This document shows positions 26,692 to 35,552 of a stretch of DNA of 64,000 nucleotides, piece after piece. Made by a program: the position numbers and the translations under genes. Origin of the DNA: Cryptosporangium aurantiacum (GTDB lineage: Bacteria; Actinomycetota; Actinomycetes; Mycobacteriales; Cryptosporangiaceae); contig NZ_FRCS01000014.1 of the NCBI RefSeq assembly GCF_900143005.1, forward strand, positions 1-64,000, in the 5' to 3' direction. Every line of letters starts with the position of its first letter. Within the stretch, counting starts at the first letter, position 1. Below the pieces are notes generated by a model. That model had not been told where the DNA came from. It saw nothing but the letters and a program-made list of their open reading frames with translations, and did not search any database.

Positions 26692-27545
26692 ACGACTGGT
26701 TCCGTCCGGCGGGGTCGGCCGCGGCCGACGGGTTCGACGTGGTCGTCACACCGCAGAACGCGGGGTGGGGGTACTCGTCGCTGCGGGTGCTCACGCTCGA
26801 CTCGTCCCGGGAGATCACGACCGGGCCGGAAGAGATGCTGGTGGTTCCGCTCGCGGGCGGTCTGACCGTCACGGTCGGCGACGAGTCGTTCCGACTCGAG
26901 GGGCGCTCGGACGTGTTCGCGGGCCCGAGCGACTTCGCCTACCTGCCGATCAACACGTCTGCGCACCTGCATGCGGACGCCACGGCGCGGGTCGCGCTGT
27001 GTGGGGCGCGCACCGAGCGGGTGCTGCCGTTCCGGTACGGGCCCGCGGACGCTGTTCCCGTCGAGTTGCGCGGTGCGGGCAACGCGAGCCGCCTGGTACG
27101 CAACTTCGGCACGGTCGGCGCGTTCGAGACCGGGGCCCTGATCGCCTGCGAGGTGCTCACCCCGGCCGGCAACTGGTCCAGCTACCCCGCGCACAAGCAC
27201 GACGAGGCGACCGACACCGAGTCCGAACTCGAGGAGATCTACTACTTCGAGATCGGGTCGGGGCCGGCCGGCGAACCCGGCTTCGGTTACCACCGCACGA
27301 GCACCTCGGCGCGCGGCGAGATCGACGTCCTGGCCGAGGTCCGCGACCGCGACGTCGCGCTGGTGCCGTACGGCTGGCACGGCCCGTGCATCGCGGCGCC
27401 CGGATTCGACATGTACTACCTCAACGTCATGGCCGGTCCCGGCGCCGAGCGCGCCTGGCTGATCTCCGACCACCCGGACCACGCCTGGGTTCGCGGAACC
27501 TGGACCGACCAACCCATCGACCCCCGGCTGGAGGGCAGGCGATGA
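26688..27545 (+). CDS. iolB: 5-deoxy-glucuronate isomerase
   Basis: This 285-residue bicupin enzyme converts 5-deoxy-glucuronate to 5-dehydro-2-deoxy-gluconate in inositol breakdown. The metal-site region SSYPAHKHDE with LEEIYYFEI and the second motif VALVPYGWHGPCIAAPG are present, as is the C-terminal MYYLNVMAGPG. The ATG at 26688 overlaps the aldolase stop and the gene's own stop overlaps iolD, so the three are translated together. Confidence 0.95.
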   Translation: MNDWFRPAGSAAADGFDVVVTPQNAGWGYSSLRVLTLDSSREITTGPEEMLVVPLAGGLTVTVGDESFRLEGRSDVFAGPSDFAYLPINTSAHLHADATARVALCGARTERVLPFRYGPADAVPVELRGAGNASRLVRNFGTVGAFETGALIACEVLTPAGNWSSYPAHKHDEATDTESELEEIYYFEIGSGPAGEPGFGYHRTSTSARGEIDVLAEVRDRDVALVPYGWHGPCIAAPGFDMYYLNVMAGPGAERAWLISDHPDHAWVRGTWTDQPIDPRLEGRR

Positions 27546-29443
27546 GCGAGACGAGCGGGACGATTCGGCTAACGGTCGCCCAGGCGACCGTGCGGTTCCT
27601 CAGCGTCCAGTACTCCGAACGCGACGGCGTGCAGCAGCGGCTGATCGCCGGGTGCTTCGGCATCTTCGGCCACGGCAACGTGGCCGGGCTCGGCCAGGCG
27701 CTGCTCCAAGCCGAACTCGACGATCCGGAGCAGCTCCCGTACATCCTCGGGCGCAACGAACAGGCGATGGTGCACACCGCGGTCGCGTATGCCCGGATGA
27801 AGGACCGGCTGCAGACCTACGCGGTCAGCACGAGCATCGGCCCCGGCGCGACGAACATGGTCACCGGCGCCGCGCTGGCGACCGTCAACCGGCTGCCGGT
27901 GCTGCTGCTGCCCGCCGACACGTTCGCCGACCGCTCCGCCGCCCCGCTGCTGCAGGAGCTCGAGGTTCCCTGGTCCGGCGACGTCACGGTCAACGACGCG
28001 TTCCGGCCGGTCTCGAAGTACTTCGACCGGGTGCACCGCCCGGAGCAGCTCCCGAGCGCGCTGCTGTCCGCGATGCGCGTGCTCACCGACCCGGCCGAGA
28101 CCGGCGCGGTCACGGTCTGCTTCCCGCAGGACGTCCAGGCGCAGGCCTACGACTGGCCGGTCGAGTTCTTCGCCCGCCGCGTGTGGCGGGTGGCTCGCCC
28201 ACTACCCGAACAAGCCGATTTGGACGACGTGGCGACGCTGATCCGCGGCGCACGCCGCCCGCTGATCGTGGCCGGCGGCGGGGTCGGGTACTCCGGTGCC
28301 TCCGACGCGCTCGCCCGGTTCTGCGCGGCCACCGGGGTCCCGGTCGGGCTCACCCAGGCCGGCAAGGGCGCACTGCCGTTCGACCACGAGCAGTGCCTCG
28401 GCGCGATCGGCTCGACCGGCACGACCGCCGCCAACGCCATCGCCCGCGACGCCGACCTGGTGATCGGTATCGGAACGCGGTACTCCGACTTCACGACGGC
28501 CAGCCGCACCGCGTTCGCCGCGGACGGCGTCCGGTTCGTGAACGTGAACGTCGCGCCGATCGACGCGGTGAAACACGCGGGTGTCGCGGTCCGCGCGGAC
28601 GCGCGGGAGACGCTCGACGCGCTGTTGCCGCTGGTCGTGGGGTACGCGGTCGACCCGGAGTACCGGGAGCAGTACACCCGGCTGGACGCTGACTGGAACG
28701 CGCGCGTGCGCCAGGCCTACGACGCCGACGAGCTGACGCAGAGTGCGGTCATCGGCGCTGTGAACGACCTGTCCGACCCGCGTGACGTCGTCGTGTGCGC
28801 CGCCGGATCGATGCCCGGTGACCTGCACAAACTGTGGCAGGTGCGGGACCCGAAGGGCTACCACGTCGAGTACGGCTACTCGTGCATGGGCTACGAGATC
28901 GCCGGTGGCCTGGGGGTGGCGCTGGCCTGCCCGGACCGGGACGTGTTCGTGCTCGTCGGGGACGGGTCCTACTTGATGATGGCGACCGAACTGGTCACCG
29001 CACTCCAAGAAGGCCTCAAGGTCATCGTCGTTCTGGTCCAGAACTACGGCTTCGCGTCGATCGGGGCGCTGTCGGAGTCGCTCGGCTCGCAGCGCTTCGG
29101 CACCCGCTACCGCTACCGCACGAAGACCGGCCGGCTCGACGGTGACCTGCTCGCGATCGACCTCGCCGCGAACGCCGCCAGCCTCGGCGTCGACGTCGTC
29201 CGGGTCACCGATCGCGCCGGGCTGGCCGACGCGATCGCCGCCGCGAAGGCGTCCCCGGCCAGCACGGTCATCCACGTGGAGACCGACCCGTTGGCGGGCG
29301 GCGCCCCGGACTCCGAGTCCTGGTGGGACGTCCCGGTCAGCGAGGTCTCGTCACTGGAGTCGACCCGCACCGCTTATCAGACCTACACCGAGCACAAGGC
29401 CACTCAGCGCCCGTACCTGCGGCCCTCGAAGGACCTCTCATGA
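27542..29443 (+). CDS. iolD: 3D-(3,5/4)-trihydroxycyclohexane-1,2-dione acylhydrolase (ThDP-dependent)
   Basis: This 633-residue ThDP enzyme opens the inositol ring after dehydration. The catalytic Glu lies in ILGRNEQAMVH (about residue 68). The ThDP/Mg motif runs from VGDGSYLMMATEL to VQNYGFASIG (about residues 475-505). The central FAD-like domain includes VAGGGVGYSGA. The length matches IolD (about 630-640). ATGA overlaps join it to iolB. Its own stop overlaps a 29-codon frame that leads into the next gene. Confidence 0.95.
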   Translation: MSETSGTIRLTVAQATVRFLSVQYSERDGVQQRLIAGCFGIFGHGNVAGLGQALLQAELDDPEQLPYILGRNEQAMVHTAVAYARMKDRLQTYAVSTSIGPGATNMVTGAALATVNRLPVLLLPADTFADRSAAPLLQELEVPWSGDVTVNDAFRPVSKYFDRVHRPEQLPSALLSAMRVLTDPAETGAVTVCFPQDVQAQAYDWPVEFFARRVWRVARPLPEQADLDDVATLIRGARRPLIVAGGGVGYSGASDALARFCAATGVPVGLTQAGKGALPFDHEQCLGAIGSTGTTAANAIARDADLVIGIGTRYSDFTTASRTAFAADGVRFVNVNVAPIDAVKHAGVAVRADARETLDALLPLVVGYAVDPEYREQYTRLDADWNARVRQAYDADELTQSAVIGAVNDLSDPRDVVVCAAGSMPGDLHKLWQVRDPKGYHVEYGYSCMGYEIAGGLGVALACPDRDVFVLVGDGSYLMMATELVTALQEGLKVIVVLVQNYGFASIGALSESLGSQRFGTRYRYRTKTGRLDGDLLAIDLAANAASLGVDVVRVTDRAGLADAIAAAKASPASTVIHVETDPLAGGAPDSESWWDVPVSEVSSLESTRTAYQTYTEHKATQRPYLRPSKDLS

Positions 29444-29529
29444 TCGCTCTACCTCCCGGCAGCCCCCTGCGCTCCGCTCCTCGGTCGCTAGACCTCCCTA
29501 CGATGCTCACTCCGGAGGCCGCCTCATGA
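29440..29529 (+). CDS. possible 29-residue linking ORF between iolD and iolE-like gene
   Basis: The frame starts ATG at 29440 inside the iolD stop (ATGA) and ends with a TGA at 29527-29529 that overlaps the next ATG (ATGA). It would encode MIALPPGSPLRSAPRSLDLP plus nine residues, with no recognisable domain. It could exist only to keep ribosomes moving from iolD to the next gene. The next gene has its own GGAGG, so the peptide may not be made. Low confidence as a real gene. Confidence 0.25.
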   Translation: MIALPPGSPLRSAPRSLDLPTMLTPEAAS

Positions 29530-30434
29530 TCACGATAGGTTCTGCTCCTGACTCCTGGGGCGTCTGGTTCGCCGACGACCCGGCACAGACCCCGGCCGAT
29601 CGCTTCTTCACCGAGGTGAAAGCCGCCGGCTACGACTGGATCGAATTAGGACCGTACGGCTACCTGCCGAAGGACCCGGTCGCGCTGCAGGAGGCTCTGG
29701 AGGCCCACGGGCTGCGGGTCTCGGCGGGCACGGTGTTCTCCGCGCTGCACCGCCCGGACTCCTGGGACGCGGTGTGGCAGCAGGTCACCGACGTCGCGTC
29801 GCTCACCAGGGCGGTCGGCGGGCAGCACATCGTCGTCATCCCGGACCTCTACCGGCACCACAAGACCGGCGAGAACCTGGAGAGTCCGACGCTCACCGCC
29901 GAGCAGTGGCGGAAGCTCACGACCGACACCGACGAACTCGGCCGCCGGATCCTGGAGGAGTACGGGCTGCACGTCCAGTTCCACTCGCACGCCGACAGCC
30001 ACGTCGGCTACCAGCGGGACATCGAGCGGTTCCTCGCCGACACCGACCCGCGGTACGTGAACCTCTGCCTGGACACCGGGCACGTGGCCTACTACGGCGG
30101 CGACAGCCTGGAGCTGATCCGGCGCTATCCGGAGCGCATCGGGTACCTGCACCTCAAGCAGGTCGACCCGGAGATCGCGAAGCAGGTGGAGGCCGAGGAT
30201 CTGGTGTTCCCGGAGGCCGTGCGGCGGGGCGTGATGTGTGAGCCGCCGAACGGCGTCCCCGATCTGGGCGCGGTGCTCGACGCGGTCGGGACGCTCGACC
30301 GCGACCTGTACGCGATCGTCGAGCAGGACATGTACCCCTGCGAGCCGGAGCGACCGCTGCCGATCGCGCGCCGCACCCACACCTACCTGGCCGGTTGCAG
30401 CGGAGCGCCGATCTCGCTCGGGAGCCCGTCGTGA
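29526..30434 (+). CDS. IolE-like inosose dehydratase / sugar phosphate isomerase family
   Basis: This 302-residue TIM barrel begins [17 protein letters not shown], typical of inosose dehydratases. Metal ligands can be read in [28 protein letters not shown] and the late Glu in [10 protein letters not shown]. IolE removes water from scyllo-inosose to feed IolD, so the location right after iolD fits. The ATG at 29526 has GGAGG eight bases upstream. Because hydroxypyruvate-isomerase-like relatives are close, I give the specific reaction moderate confidence. Confidence 0.8.
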   Translation: MITIGSAPDSWGVWFADDPAQTPADRFFTEVKAAGYDWIELGPYGYLPKDPVALQEALEAHGLRVSAGTVFSALHRPDSWDAVWQQVTDVASLTRAVGGQHIVVIPDLYRHHKTGENLESPTLTAEQWRKLTTDTDELGRRILEEYGLHVQFHSHADSHVGYQRDIERFLADTDPRYVNLCLDTGHVAYYGGDSLELIRRYPERIGYLHLKQVDPEIAKQVEAEDLVFPEAVRRGVMCEPPNGVPDLGAVLDAVGTLDRDLYAIVEQDMYPCEPERPLPIARRTHTYLAGCSGAPISLGSPS

Positions 30435-31444
30435 GCGCCCTGCGGGTCGCCGTGCTCGGCGTCGGGGTGATGGGCAGCTACCACGCCGAGGCGCTGGCCG
30501 GGCGGATCTCGCACGCCCGCGTCACCGTGGTCAGCGACGCCGACACCGCGCGCGCCGAGCGCGTCGCCAAGTCCGTGGACGCCCGGGTGGAGGCCGATCC
30601 GTTCGCCGCGATCGCCGCCGACGACGTGGACGCGGTCGTGATCGCGTCGCCGGGGCCCGCGCACGAGGCGCAGGTGCTGGCCTGCCTGGACCGGCGCATC
30701 CCGGTGCTCTGCGAGAAGCCGCTGACCACCGACATCGCGACCGCGTACCGGATCGTCCAACGCGAGGCCGAGCTGGACGCGCCCCTGGTGCAGCTCGGTT
30801 TCATGCGGCGGTTCGACGCCGAGTACGCCGGGCTGCGCGCGCTCGTGGCCTCGGGTGAGCTCGGGGCGCCGCTGCTGCTGCACTGCGTCCACCGCAATCC
30901 CGCGCAGACCGACACGTTCGACTCCGAGATGATGATGCGGGACTCGGTCGTGCATGAGGCCGACGTCGCCCGCTTCCTCCTCGGTGAGGAGATCGTCGCG
31001 GTGTCGGTGAAGCGCCCGCAGGCCACGTCGCTGGCGCCGACGGGCGTGAGTGACCCGATGCTCGTGCTGATGGAGACCGCGTCCGGCCGGCTGGTCGATG
31101 TCGAGATCTTCGTCCGTACCGGGGTGGCCTACGAGGTCCGGACCGAGCTGGTCGCCGAGCACGGCAGCGCGATGATCGGGCTCGACCAGGGTCTGCTGGT
31201 CCGGCGTGCGGGTGGCGCCTGGGGCGGGCAGCTGGCCGGTGGTTTCGTGGAGCGGTTCGCCGCCGCGTACGACACCGAGTTGCACCGCTGGGTGCAGGCC
31301 GCGCGGCACGGCACGATCGACGGGCCGGGGACCTGGGACGGGTATGCCGCGGTCGCGGTGTGCGAGGCCGGGGTCGAGGCGGTGCGCAGCGGTGAGCGGG
31401 TTCCGGTGCGTCTCGGTACCCGTCCGGTGCGCGTAGCGGCGTAA
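30431..31444 (+). CDS. iolG: inositol 2-dehydrogenase-like Gfo/Idh/MocA oxidoreductase
   Basis: This 337-residue enzyme has IolG length and motifs: Rossmann turn [18 protein letters not shown] in [24 protein letters not shown] and the catalytic [16 protein letters not shown]. It oxidises myo-inositol (or a stereoisomer) with NAD to scyllo-inosose. The GTG at 30431 overlaps the preceding stop (GTGA). It is the third Gfo/Idh/MocA enzyme of the island. Which isomer each enzyme uses cannot be told from sequence. Confidence 0.8.
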   Translation: MSALRVAVLGVGVMGSYHAEALAGRISHARVTVVSDADTARAERVAKSVDARVEADPFAAIAADDVDAVVIASPGPAHEAQVLACLDRRIPVLCEKPLTTDIATAYRIVQREAELDAPLVQLGFMRRFDAEYAGLRALVASGELGAPLLLHCVHRNPAQTDTFDSEMMMRDSVVHEADVARFLLGEEIVAVSVKRPQATSLAPTGVSDPMLVLMETASGRLVDVEIFVRTGVAYEVRTELVAEHGSAMIGLDQGLLVRRAGGAWGGQLAGGFVERFAAAYDTELHRWVQAARHGTIDGPGTWDGYAAVAVCEAGVEAVRSGERVPVRLGTRPVRVAA

Positions 31445-31495
31445 GGAGCCGCGTAAAGACCGGCGCGGGGAGCGCGCCCCGATAGGTTGGGGCGC

Positions 31496-32437
31496 GTGCC
31501 GACCGTCTACTCGCTGGAGAGCATCCTCGTCGACGTCGCGATCGAGGTGCCGAGCTTGCCCGAACGCGGTGGCGACGTCCTCGCCACCGCGTCGCGCACC
31601 CACGCGGGTGGCGGATTCAACCTGGTCGCGGCGGTTGCTCGGCAGGGCGTCCGCAGCGTCTACGCGGCACCGTACGGCGGCGGTCGCTACGGCGACGTGA
31701 TCCGGGCCGCGCTGGCCACGGAGGGCGTCGCGTGGACCGCCGCGCCACGAACCGGCGACTCCGGCTTCACGGTGGCGCTGGTCGAACCGGACGGCGAGCG
31801 GACGTTCGTCACGATGGCGGGCGTCGAGGCCGCGGTCACCGACGACGACCTGGCCGCGATCACACCGCTCCCCGGCGACGCCGTCGTCGTGTCCGGATAC
31901 GACCTGGCCTACCCCGGGAGCGGGCCGGTGCTCGCCGGCTGGCTCACCGGCCTGCCGGACGGCGTCCTGGTGACGCTGGACCCGGGGCCGCTGGTCGCCG
32001 AGATCCCGCCGGAGCGCCTGCGCCGCGTGCTGCCCCGGCTCGACATCCTGACGCTCAACCAGCGGGAGGCGCGGCTGCTCAGCGGTGCCGCGTCGGCGGG
32101 TGCGGACCTGCTCGCGGCCGTCCGCCCGCTCGTGCCCGCCGCGCTGACGATCGTCCGTGAGGGTGCGGACGGCTGCGTGGCGTCCGGTGGGCCGCTCGGC
32201 GACCGCGTGGTCGCGGTTCCTGCCCCGGTGGTCCCGGCCGTCGACACGACCGGCGCCGGTGACGCCCATACCGGGGTGCTGCTCGCCGGCCTGGTGACCG
32301 GTCACCCGGTGGACGACGTACTCGTGGACGCCGTCCACGCGGCCGCGGTGTCGGTGCGGCACGTCGGCTCGGCGACGTGCCCGACCCGCGCCGAACTCGA
32401 CGCGGCCTACCCCGAACGCCACCGAGTCCGCACCTAA
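31496..32437 (+). CDS. PfkB-family carbohydrate kinase, YegV-like
   Basis: This 313-residue ribokinase-fold kinase has the first signature-like AGGGFNLVAAVARQG, ALVEPDGERTFVTM and the ATP/anion-hole signature VDTTGAGDAHTGVLLAG, with the catalytic Asp in GAGD. It resembles E. coli YegV more than canonical IolC. Its place at the end of the cyclitol operon suggests it may phosphorylate 5-dehydro-2-deoxygluconate in place of IolC. GTG at 31496 is taken as the start; TTG at 31487 is possible. A 51-base GC-rich gap separates it from iolG. Confidence 0.75.
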   Translation: MPTVYSLESILVDVAIEVPSLPERGGDVLATASRTHAGGGFNLVAAVARQGVRSVYAAPYGGGRYGDVIRAALATEGVAWTAAPRTGDSGFTVALVEPDGERTFVTMAGVEAAVTDDDLAAITPLPGDAVVVSGYDLAYPGSGPVLAGWLTGLPDGVLVTLDPGPLVAEIPPERLRRVLPRLDILTLNQREARLLSGAASAGADLLAAVRPLVPAALTIVREGADGCVASGGPLGDRVVAVPAPVVPAVDTTGAGDAHTGVLLAGLVTGHPVDDVLVDAVHAAAVSVRHVGSATCPTRAELDAAYPERHRVRT

Positions 32438-32708
32438 CGGCCGTCTCGCGCTCCGGCGAGGACTTGAGGGTTACCGCCGGTGATTCAGTACACACCGCAC
32501 AGATTTGACTGCTGGTGGTTACCGCCGCAGTCTTGATCGTGTCAGAAGCGATCTCGACACCTGCCAGAGCTCGGACGCAGACGTCCGGCTGACCGCCCCG
32601 CCGAGCCAGGAGCCGCGCCGCCGAGCGCCGCCCTGACGCCGTGGCCACCGCGCCCGGGGCCCGCGCCGCCGCACACTCGCGCGGCGCAGTCCGAAGGGAA
32701 TTCCGACC

Positions 32709-34352
32709 GTGACCGCTGCCGTGCCGGCAGTGCGGTTCCGCGTGCCCGTACCGCGTGTCCGTACGCCTTCGCCACGTCGGCAGTTCGCCGCCGTCGCCAC
32801 GATCTTCGCCCTGGACGGTGCCGTGTTCGGCACCTGGGCAGCCCGCATCCCGGACGTCAGCGACCGGGTCGGCACGACGCACGCCGCGTTGGGCTCCGCG
32901 CTGTTCTGCCTCTCGCTCGGAGCGCTGGTCAGCATGCGTCTCACCGGACGCTGGTGCGCCCGATACGGGGCCGGACGGGTGAGCGCGGTCGCTGCCGCGC
33001 TGACCGCCGTCTCCCTGGTGCTTCCGGGGCTCTGCACCGGACTGGCGCCGCTGGGCGTCGCCCTGGGCGTGTTCGGCGCCGGCACCGGCGCCGCGAACGT
33101 CGCCGCGAACAGCCTCGGCGTCCACCTCGGACAAACCCAGCGTCGCCCGGTGATGTCCGCGCTGCATGCCGGGTTCAGCTTCGGCGGCCTCGCCGGGGCG
33201 TTGCTCGGCGGGCTGGCGTCCGCGGTGTTGTCGGTGCCGGTCCACTTCGTCCTGGTCGCGGCGGTGGGCGTCACGCTCGCCGCCGGGCTAGCGCCGGTGC
33301 TGGCCGGCATGGACTCGGCCGGGACGTCGAGCGGCTCCGAGCCGCCCGCAGAGCGCGAACCGTCCTCCCGCGGGCCGATCGTCCTGCTCGTGTTGCTCGG
33401 GACCATCGCGGGCAGCACCGCGTTCGCCGAGGGCGCGCTGTCGGACTGGGGAGCGCTGCACCTCCGCGAGACCCTGCACGCCGGCCCGGCGCTGGCCGCC
33501 GGTGGGTACGCCGCGTTCTGCCTCGCGATGGGGTGCGGGCGGCTCGCCGGGGCACGCTGGGTGGTGCGGTACGGCGACACCCGGGTCCTCGTGGTCGGGT
33601 CGGTGGTGGCCGGGATCGGCGCCACCGCAGCCGCGCACTCGCCCGATCCGGCGCTCGCGATCGGCGGCTTCGTCCTCGTCGGGCTCGGCCTCGCGAACGT
33701 GTTCCCGCTCGTCATCGGACGCGCGGGGCTCGTCGCCGGGCCCCGTGGCGTCGCGCTCGCCTCGACGGTCGGGTACAGCGGGCTGCTCGGCGGTCCGCCC
33801 GTCGTGGGATTCCTCGCCGCGCATGCCGGGCTCCCGGCCGCGCTCTCGGCGATCACCGCGCTGGCGCTGGTCGCCGCGGCGCTGTGCGTCGTCGTGGCGG
33901 TCGAGCTGCCGGACGCGACGACGGTCGCGGCCGCGCTGCGGTCGCGTGCCCGCGCGGGGGTGGCGGTGACCGCCGACCGCCTGGGCGCGGCGGTCGGCGA
34001 CCTCGCGCTCCTGCTCGATCACACCGACCATGCGGTCCTCACCGACCAGGCCAAGCCCCTACGCGGCGCGGCACCAGCGCAGGCCCCGGCCCCGGCCCCG
34101 GCCAAGGCCCCGGACCCGGCGCAGGCCCCGGCCCCGGCCCCGGCCCCGGCCAAGGCCCCGGACCCGGCGCAGGCCCCGGCCCCGGCCCCGGCCCCGGCCA
34201 AGGCCCCGGACCCGGCGCAGGCTCCGGCGCAGGCCCCGGCGCAGGCCTTGGCCCCAGCCCCGGCCAAGGCCCCGGCCCTGGCCAAGGCCCCGGCTCCGGC
34301 TCCGGCTCCGGCCGTGCGGCCGTATCCGGGGCTGGAAGCCCTCGTCCCGTGA
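32709..34352 (+). CDS. YbjJ-like MFS transporter with Pro/Ala repeat tail
   Basis: Residues 1-400 form a 12-helix MFS protein of the YbjJ type (DGAVFGTWAARIPDVSDRVG, GALVSMRLTGRW, SALHAGFSFGGLAGALLGG). The 547-residue length is unusual: after about residue 455 there is a tail of repeated PAQAPAPAPAPAKAPD units made by 48-bp DNA repeats (34069-34314). Such tails are usually extended and rigid; here it would lie at one membrane face. The GTG at 32709 has AAGGGA about nine bases upstream. The next gene (EIIC) starts 27 bases later. The substrate is unknown. Confidence 0.8.
   Translation: MTAAVPAVRFRVPVPRVRTPSPRRQFAAVATIFALDGAVFGTWAARIPDVSDRVGTTHAALGSALFCLSLGALVSMRLTGRWCARYGAGRVSAVAAALTAVSLVLPGLCTGLAPLGVALGVFGAGTGAANVAANSLGVHLGQTQRRPVMSALHAGFSFGGLAGALLGGLASAVLSVPVHFVLVAAVGVTLAAGLAPVLAGMDSAGTSSGSEPPAEREPSSRGPIVLLVLLGTIAGSTAFAEGALSDWGALHLRETLHAGPALAAGGYAAFCLAMGCGRLAGARWVVRYGDTRVLVVGSVVAGIGATAAAHSPDPALAIGGFVLVGLGLANVFPLVIGRAGLVAGPRGVALASTVGYSGLLGGPPVVGFLAAHAGLPAALSAITALALVAAALCVVVAVELPDATTVAAALRSRARAGVAVTADRLGAAVGDLALLLDHTDHAVLTDQAKPLRGAAPAQAPAPAPAKAPDPAQAPAPAPAPAKAPDPAQAPAPAPAPAKAPDPAQAPAQAPAQALAPAPAKAPALAKAPAPAPAPAVRPYPGLEALVP
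34069..34314 (+). repeat. in-frame 48-bp tandem repeats coding Pro/Ala/Lys tail
   Basis: The unit begins GCGCAGGCCCCGGCCCCGG and is 48 bp long (AQAPAPAPAPAKAPDP). Two complete near-identical copies are preceded by a 42-bp version missing one AP step, and followed by degenerating CCGGCC-rich hexamer repeats. All stay in frame with the MFS gene. It is a coding low-complexity repeat, not a CRISPR array: there are no spacers. Confidence 0.85.
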
Positions 34353-34378
34353 CCTCGGCATTCCTTGGAAGAGGCCCC

Positions 34379-35515
34379 ATGATCAGTCTCCCGATCCGGC
34401 GAGCGCTGCTCGTCGGAGTCAGCTACACGATCCCGTTCGTCGCGGCCGGAGGGCTGCTCCAGGCCCTCGGCCTGCTGCTAGCCGGTGACGCCGGCGCACT
34501 CGCCTTCTCCGTCGGGGCGTTCGCGTTCGGCCTGCTCACCCCGGTACTGGCCGCCGCAGTGGCGTACGCGCTCGCCGGACGTCCCGGCCTCGTCCCCGGG
34601 CTCACGACCGGCGTCGCGGCCGCGGCGATCGGCGCCGGCTACCTCGGCGGACTGCTCGGCGGTCTCGTCGCCGGGCTGGCGGCATACCTTCTCGGCCGGA
34701 TCCGCTGCCCGGACGTCGTGCACGGCCCGTGGACGATCATCGGTCTGCCGGTCGTCGCGACGCTGCTCGCGGCCGGCTTGATGCTCGGTCTCCTCGGGCC
34801 ACCGCTCGCGCGAGTCACCACGATCCTCACCGGATGGCTCGGCGGCCTGGACGGCTCGTCCGCGATCCTGCTCGGGGCGATCCTCGGCGCGATGATCGCG
34901 ATCGACCTCGGCGGCCCGGTCAACAAGGTCGCGTACACGTTCGCCGCCGCCGGTCTCGTACACGACCCAGTCGCCGCCGGGTCGCTCCCCGCGACCCTGA
35001 CGACCCTGACGCCCCTGACCGGCGACCGGCTGGCCGATTCCGCACCGGCCGCTGCGGCGGCGCACCCGGGGGCCGCGATGGCGGCGGTGATGGCGGCCGG
35101 GATGAGCGCGCCGCTCGCGATGGCGCTCGCCACCCACCTCCGCCCCCGCCTGTTCACCGACGCCGAGCGCGCTCACGCCCCGACCGCGTCCACACTCGGC
35201 GCCCTGTTCGTCACCGAGGGCGCCATTCCGTACGCCGTCACCGACCCGGCCCGCGTCGTCCCCGCCGCGATGCTCGGCTCCGCGACGGCCGGCGCTCTGG
35301 CGATGGGCACCCAGACGACGCTCGACGCACCGCACGGCGGGGTCCTCGCGCTGTTCACCGCCGGTCACGTCGTCGCGTTCGTCGCGGCGGTCGCGCTCGG
35401 CACGCTGTTGTCGGCCGCGGCGGTGATCGCCGCGAAAAGTGTGACGCGCGACAAACAGGCCACCCGAATGGTTGGGGGGCGCACCCGGGCGACCGATCCG
35501 GAAGGCGCAGTGTGA
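34379..35515 (+). CDS. orphan PTS fructose-type EIIC membrane component
   Basis: This 378-residue membrane protein has about nine helices and the fructose-family EIIC segments SYTIPFVAAGGLLQALG, a substrate-loop IDLGGPVNKVAYTFA, LFVTEGAIPYAVTDPARVVP and the late LDAPHGG. In a normal phosphotransferase, EIIC carries the sugar while EIIB and EIIA pass the phosphate. Neither EIIA, EIIB, HPr nor EI is encoded nearby, and no kinase adjoins. It may borrow partners from elsewhere or act as a facilitator. ATG at 34379 has GGAAGAGG just upstream. Confidence 0.85.
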   Translation: MISLPIRRALLVGVSYTIPFVAAGGLLQALGLLLAGDAGALAFSVGAFAFGLLTPVLAAAVAYALAGRPGLVPGLTTGVAAAAIGAGYLGGLLGGLVAGLAAYLLGRIRCPDVVHGPWTIIGLPVVATLLAAGLMLGLLGPPLARVTTILTGWLGGLDGSSAILLGAILGAMIAIDLGGPVNKVAYTFAAAGLVHDPVAAGSLPATLTTLTPLTGDRLADSAPAAAAAHPGAAMAAVMAAGMSAPLAMALATHLRPRLFTDAERAHAPTASTLGALFVTEGAIPYAVTDPARVVPAAMLGSATAGALAMGTQTTLDAPHGGVLALFTAGHVVAFVAAVALGTLLSAAAVIAAKSVTRDKQATRMVGGRTRATDPEGAV

Positions 35516-35552
35516 GAAGCACCCACCCTCTGCGAACAGGAAAGGACGCTCT

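Noticed and set aside
27569-29275. Minus-strand open frames opposite iolD
   Set aside because: They lack domains and oppose a highly conserved ThDP enzyme.
34069-34314. A repeat array resembling a CRISPR locus
   Set aside because: The repeats are contiguous and in frame, with no unique spacers and no cas genes.
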